Positions 58,774-64,000 of a stretch of DNA of 64,000 nt are shown piece by piece (the stretch's first letter is position 1; every line of letters begins with the position of its first letter). The translations under genes were made by a program, and so were the position numbers. Origin of the DNA: Lycorma delicatula (taxonomy: Eukaryota; Arthropoda; Insecta; Hemiptera; Fulgoridae); assembly GCF_047948215.1 (NCBI RefSeq), contig NC_134456.1:16834230-16898229 (forward strand), read 5' to 3'. A model generated the notes under the pieces. The model saw nothing but the letters and a program-made list of their open reading frames with translations, ran no database searches and had not been told where the DNA came from.

Positions 58774-58937
58774 GTAGAAGGATAAAATTGTGTAGGCAGG
58801 CCACGTTTGGAATATGTAAAACAAATTGTTAGGGATGTAGGATGTAGAAGGTATACTGAAATGAAACGACTAGCACTAGATAGGGAATCTTGGAGAGCTG
58901 CATCAAACCAGTCAAATGACTGAAGACAAAAAAAAAA

Positions 58938-60089
58938 GATCAGATGATTCCATTATATCTCTTTGGTTGTGTATATTAGCAATTTCGTTCAGTATTGTGA
59001 AATAATAAGCTAATTTTTTTTTTTCAATTCCTTCACTACATTGAATTAAATATAATTTCTGTCATTAGTAAAACAGGCACAAAATTGTCGGATTGCATAA
59101 TATTTGTAATTTAATAATTTCATGTTTAGCTCAGCTGTTTATTAGCCAATTGGAATAAATGAGGCTTCATTTTGTTCACAATTAAAGGCTTAATATTTTA
59201 TCTTATAATAAACATAATTCCAGAAAATATATTTACGGAGTATTAATGATTTATATATTTAATAGCCACCTTTTGAAACTTCCAAAAGTACAATTTTCAA
59301 ATGTACTTATTTTATAGAAGATATCCGGTACATTTACAACAAATTTTATTAAAATATTTTAATCTGTTTTTAATATATATTTTTGTAAAAAAATAACACA
59401 AAATAATGGAAAATTTAAGCGATATTTTGCATCTGTTAACATGAATATATTTTTTTTGTTTATTTTGATATCGTGAATCAGTTCCTTGAGTTTGGCTAAT
59501 ACCTCCTGAAATATGTATGTGTGTTTTGTGCGCGCGCGGGTGTATGTGCTCGCTCGCACCTGTGTATATATGTTTGAATGTATGTGTATATATATGAGTA
59601 TATATTTATTACTTTACTGAAATTAATTTTTTTAAGATTCATACTGTTCCTCTGTACTGTTAAATTATATTTAAATAAATCACCAAGTGCAGAATATCGA
59701 GATAAGACATATCTTATTTTAATTTTTCATGAAAGTACTTTCGCGGGATCCCGCATCCTCAGTAACGATTGAAATAATTTCGTTAATGCATAATAAAAAT
59801 ATAAAAATAAAAACACTAAAATAATGACAATTGCGATTAATTTACATGAGTGCTGCTACCTGTTGCAGCTTTTATGAGAACGTCTCCTTCAAACACTGGC
59901 TTGCCTGATGGTTAATAGAACTGAAATTTTGTTTGTATTTATATATGTAATATATTTAATTTTACTAATTTTACGACATCTTTATTAAAACACGCGCGCA
60001 CACACACACATACATATATATATTTTTTTTCTCCACCTACTCTTCCAATAACTGCCGAACACTGATGGGCATGTGTACAGGGAAATATA
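58938..60089. other. AT-rich stretch with no recognised gene
   Basis: Includes GT-rich and gcgcgc words near 59520-59550 and a (ca)n run near 60000. No gene recognised. Confidence 0.5.
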
Positions 60090-60416
60090 ATTACCGCTAC
60101 CAGGCCTGACGTAGCTGCATATATAGTACAAAGTAAGTGTAAATGTAACGGTAATCATGTAGTCTGGAAGAGACTCAGGTCGACCGCTTCTGAAATATGT
60201 TATTAATTGAAATCGAACCACCAAAGGGTATCGGTATCCACAGTGTAGCATTCAAATCCACATAAAGCAACTGCCTTTACAAGAGCACGACCTTAGAACG
60301 CCCGACTACAAAAATCAGGTAATTTTTGTAGATCGTAAAATTACATGAATTTTGTAGTCGGCAAGTCCGGCAAGTTTGTAGTCGGACAAGTTTAACCACT
60401 ATACTAACTCGGTGGT
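60090..60416 (-). repeat. tRNA-derived SINE, family A, with rearranged tRNA end
   Basis: Recognisable from tagtctggaagagactcagg and cgaccgcttctgaaatatgt to tattcaaatccacataaagc-like text. The tRNA-like part (60295-60416) is disrupted by several inverted and direct copies of gactacaaaa/ttttgtagtc. Confidence 0.75.

Positions 60417-60460
<44 letters not shown>
60417..60460. repeat. (TA)n microsatellite
   Basis: About 21 TA units directly after the SINE tRNA end. Confidence 0.9.
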
Positions 60461-60463
<3 letters not shown>

Positions 60464-60818
60464 TTATTTAATCATCAAGTTTATTTGGTAATAAATTTTT
60501 CAATGTTATCAGCAAAGAAGTAGGTACATTGGTTTTTCGTATATTTAGCTGAGTTTACTGGTACATTTTTTAAATGCTGGAGAAACCTAAAGCCCATATT
60601 TTTAACAAGAACGGACTGTTTCAGACCTAATGCTTTGGGTCATAACACTTTATCCCGACATAACCTAAAAAAACCACATTTTTAATCGTAACTTTAATAC
60701 CGGTAAACCAATTTTTATTTTATTTATACCAAATTACTCGGCATTCAAAGGGCCTTCCAATGAGGTGACACAAGCTACATCGTCTTACTTAAAAAAGATA
60801 AGTTTTCAACACTTGAAA

Positions 60819-61119
60819 GTCTTTTCTTTTTCCTGTTTAGCCTCCGATAACTACCGTTCAGATAATACTTCAGTGGATGAATGAGGATGATATGCATGAG
60901 TGTGAATGAAGGTGTAGGTCTTGTACATTCTCAGTTCGACCATTTCTGAGATGTGTGGTTAGTTGAAACCCACCACCAAAGAACACCGATATCCACGATC
61001 TAGTATTCAAGTCCGCGTAAAAATAACTGGCTTTACTAGGACTTGAACGCTGGAACTCTCGACTTTCAAATCAGCTGATTTGGGAAGACACGTTCACCAC
61101 TAGACCAACCCGGTGGGTT
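60819..61119 (-). repeat. tRNA-derived SINE, family A, complete copy with target duplication
   Basis: 301 bp flanked by the perfect 11-bp repeat aacacttgaaa (60808-60818 and 61120-61130). In the tRNA-first direction (minus strand) it starts aacccaccgggttggtctag (A-box-like region), has the B-box-like gagagttccagcgttcaagt, and ends with aaacaggaaaaagaaaagac, an A/G-rich tail. This copy defines the family limits used for the other entries. Confidence 0.92.
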
Positions 61120-61130
61120 AACACTTGAAA

Positions 61131-61570
61131 ATCTAGAAAACATTTAAGGGCGAAATTTTGTGTTGAAATCTAAAAAATAATTTTCTCAGTTTATTTCAAA
61201 CGGTTTAAGAAGTAATATCGCGTAATTACATAGTTACTTCTGTCGGACTGAAATTTAAAAAAGTACTACCCCAAATGGTTTTTCGCACCTACCGAGCGAA
61301 GGGGTGGGCGGATTTTAATTTTCTTTTCACCAAAGTTCATTATTTTTTTCGGGTTGTCAATTAATGCAATTACATGTTACCATTGCAAGTTAAGATTTTT
61401 AAGTTAGGATAGGTGTAGCGGAGAGGGTGGGTTCCATTCCTTTGAAAATAATTATAAAAAGGTTTCTCTCGAGAATGTATACATGCCTGCAAACAGAAAT
61501 ACGATGGGACTGATAGCTGTTGAATAATAAATGCGATAACTTTTCAAATGATCACCCGGTATATGGGGAA
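61131..61570. repeat. Probable dispersed element end
   Basis: A mixed-composition block that ends caaatgatcacccggtatat. The tata/cccggtgatcat text, reversed, resembles the tatacagagtgattca opening at 37005. Low certainty. Confidence 0.25.
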
Positions 61571-63354
61571 TTGTTGGCATTAAATTTAAGACAAAATTAT
61601 AAAGATATTTTTGCTATTATTTACTGTTGAAATTTTGTACAACGGTGGTAGGAAATTGAGTTTTAACAATGACAGTACTTTATTTAATATCCCAAAGTTT
61701 TAAATCTATTTAGGGGGTGGAGGATATTCACATTAGTTTTAAAAAATGTTTGCTTCGCATCTCGAAAATTCGTAGACAAAAATAATTGAAATTTTGCACA
61801 AATATTTGGATATTATAAATATATATTTTTTTTAGTTTTGGACTGATTTTCACTAACTACGATCAAGGGATATTAAGTTATCAAGTTATTAGTAGAATTA
61901 CTACTTTTTTTTTTTAGCAAACTATATTCTATTTAGCCTTGTTGAATAATATCATATCAAATTGGGCAGACATGTAAATAAATACTACAATAAATAAATT
62001 TTCAACCCCCTAAAAATAAAGGGCTGAGTAGGGGACTAATACTTAAAATATCAATTCTTTTTAAATTTTAATTTTCAAGTTTGAAAATTCAACTGTATCA
62101 CTATTACTGTATACGTCTCTGCATTTTTTTTAAACAAAAAAAAAAGGTTTTATAATATTCCATTGTATATTTAGTTAAGAACCAAAGTATTTTTGTTTAA
62201 ATTTTCTGTAATTTCTGATACTTTATTCATTTTTCAAACAGCGGCTATTATTAAAAATATTATATGAGGTAGATTTCAAGCAACGGGGTCAAATTAGACT
62301 TAAATTTTTCAATGAAAGATTGCCCTTTTCCACAATTTTAGATCAGATCTGCCTGGTGTATCCGTTTAATCAAATCAATAAAAATACTATTTTTACTATT
62401 GTTAATAATAACATATTATTTTGCATACGCATAAACCGGACATAAAATTTATTTATACAGTAAAGTACAATTTTAGTAAAAAATATGTATGAAATTAGAA
62501 ATCCCTTATAATGCGAGTATTGTGACTGACGTGGGATTACCATCAAATTAAAAACTAATATAATGATAAAAAAATAAAAGTTACAAAAATCTTAAAATCT
62601 ATCGTGAGTTCTGTGGCTTAGCTTATAGAATAAAAAAAACGAAATTTTAAACAGTCTAGCAAAGAAAATAATAATATTCTATATCTACAATTAAATAAAA
62701 TATGTTGTTAACGTTTTCAATTCGAATAGCCAAGACCGGATTCATTAAGCAAATTCTATCAAATTTCTAGGATTTTTGATATTATTTTAGGTATAGAACG
62801 TTTTAGGAGCAAAGTATAAGTATGATATTTTTAATTTCCAATTTAGGTTTAGGGATAAAAGAATACTAGCACATCTCGAATTCCCCGTGACAAAAGTACA
62901 ATTTTTTACATCCTGACTAGTGTTAATTAAAAATAATCCTGTAACATCTTAACAATATATATTTAAGGGAATAGTAAAATATTTAAATGATTCATGACGT
63001 CTTTTCTTACCAAGAATCAATCAAATAACATGTTTTTATCCGATACTTAATTACTTAGTGACACTGCGATAAACTTCATTTATTAAAATTATTTCTATTT
63101 TTGTTAAGAAATCATTTATAATAACATTAAAATTAAAAAAATAATCTCTAGATTCAATAAATTAAAACAATTAAATATTGAAGAATTAGTAAAAATACTG
63201 TATTTTTTGGAGGCCAAATTTAATACATTTTTCAACAATTTTCAATGGTACATTTAACAATATTGTTCTTCGGGAAGGTTAAAAAATATGCAAAAAATTT
63301 TATAAAATACAACTCACCCTTACTAAAAGAAAAAAAATAGTATAAATCCTCCAC
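61571..63354. other. AT-rich stretch with no recognised gene
   Basis: No coding sequence or named repeat. Confidence 0.5.
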
Positions 63355-63430
63355 GATCTCTGTGGAGGAATAGTTTTAGTCTTTCATGGCGTAAATCCCG
63401 GGTTCAAATCCTGAATCAGATATGGCAATT
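63355..63430 (+). repeat. tRNA-like head of a family B SINE
   Basis: A-box-like ctctgtggaggaatagtttt and B-box-like cccgggttcaaatcctgaat, then a short body (atggcaatttttttttattc). Confidence 0.65.
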
Positions 63431-63826
63431 TTTTTTTATTCTTTACAAACATTTTAATTCCAATACAAAAGCTTCACGTTTGTAAATTTAAAAATTATAT
63501 TTAAAGAAAAACGTTTCTGTAATAATATAAGAATTTTTTTATATAAAAATTTTGGTATTTTTGGGGGGTTTCAAAATGTAGTGAAATACAGAAATCTTTG
63601 GGAAGTCAATATTTTAATTAGCAGTAAGTTTCCTCTTTTATACCGAGTAATAAATAAGAAAATATCATTTACAACTAGTAAATCCCATAATTGAAGCGTT
63701 TAAATAAATAAAAAACGTTGGAAATTATATTAAAATTTGGTTTGTCCAATAAATAAATATATAATAAACAAGAATATACATATATTTCAGTAAAAGCATC
63801 TTCATAATATTCGTAAGGTAAAAAAT

Positions 63827-63867
63827 TTTTTTCTAATTTGCATAACTGTTATGCAAATTAGAAAAAA
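63827..63867. repeat. Near-perfect palindrome, 20-bp arms, one-base loop
   Basis: Left arm 63827-63846 (ttttttctaatttgcataac), loop t, exact complement at 63848-63867. Confidence 0.95.
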
Positions 63868-64000
63868 GATTATTTTTACAAATTAATTACATATATATTA
63901 TAATTTTCAAAAATATACACATAAAGACTAAGACACACCTACACAGTTACACACTCTTGGTGCTCGCATACACATACATACAAAGAAACAAACATCTATT

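Larger units (their letters stand above)
57145..58937 (+). mobile_element. APE-type LINE copy, 5'-truncated, best-preserved reverse transcriptase in the window
   Basis: Same family as 11285-14075. It starts in the linker (acaaactggcgaaagaagag) and ends ctgaagacaaaaaaaaaaga. From 57145 to 58937 one frame is open apart from a TAA at 57820-57822 (at a Glu codon of the 13092 copy), a TAG at 58771-58773 (Gln in the 42715 copy) and a TAA shortly after (Lys there). There is no frameshift. No target duplication is obvious. The endonuclease is absent, so it cannot move on its own. Confidence 0.9.

Noticed and set aside
59985..60251. 88-codon minus-strand frame
   Set aside because: It crosses a CA repeat and the family A SINE at 60090, and is without protein features.
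60417..60460. Telomeric or centromeric repeat
   Set aside because: Only a (TA)n microsatellite; no TTAGG-type or satellite array is present in the window.
1..64000. CRISPR array or bacterial defence system
   Set aside because: No regularly spaced direct repeats and no prokaryotic gene organisation; spliced genes and LINE/SINE content show eukaryotic nuclear DNA.

Overview
This window looks like a piece of an insect nuclear chromosome, possibly hemipteran, although the sequence alone does not prove the order. It is very AT-rich. Its recognisable protein-coding material is almost all intron-split or decayed, and it is crowded with non-LTR retrotransposons, tRNA-derived SINEs, mariner elements, Mutator-like fragments and microsatellites. 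I see no bacterial operon, rRNA, CRISPR array or convincing free-standing tRNA gene.

The one convincing host gene is on the minus strand. Four exons (34203-34452, 26534-26605, 22849-23000, 16900-17028) join in frame, with matching intron phases and GT/AG sites, into a predicted protein of about 200 residues. It has a cysteine-rich N-terminus, an acidic linker and one C-terminal SH2 domain of SLP-76/BLNK/CLNK character. Its introns (about 7.6, 3.5 and 5.8 kb) fill much of 17-34 kb and carry transposon debris: a long inverted repeat (17505-18765), LINE pieces, a SINE, a mariner and a decayed cysteine-rich gene copy.

Layout: 0-5 kb holds a composite SINE, a zinc-finger-like repeat and a LINE bounded by a 9-bp target duplication (minus strand). 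5-11 kb is mostly anonymous AT-rich DNA with a SINE and three Mutator-like transposase fragments. 11.3-14.1 kb is a second copy of the LINE family (plus strand). 15-16 kb holds a second copy of the zinc-finger-like repeat and a Helitron-like element. 16.7-34.5 kb is the SH2 gene. 35-43 kb is AT-rich with a second copy of the cysteine-rich gene family and a SINE. 42.7-48 kb has a LINE 3' end, a GC-richer R1-like LINE and a complete-length mariner with terminal inverted repeats and a TA duplication. 49.8-53 kb is a SINE cluster. 57.1-58.9 kb is the best-preserved LINE reverse transcriptase. 60-61.1 kb has two more SINEs, one with a perfect 11-bp target duplication. The ends are anonymous AT-rich DNA.

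A theme across the window is short, perfect or near-perfect hairpins, several lying exactly inside decayed transposon coding sequence. This looks like inverted-duplication (template-switch type) mutation. I found no new multi-gene system. The best leads are the small SH2 adaptor, the intronic long inverted repeat, the two decayed copies of a cysteine-rich gene family, and the hairpin mutations.
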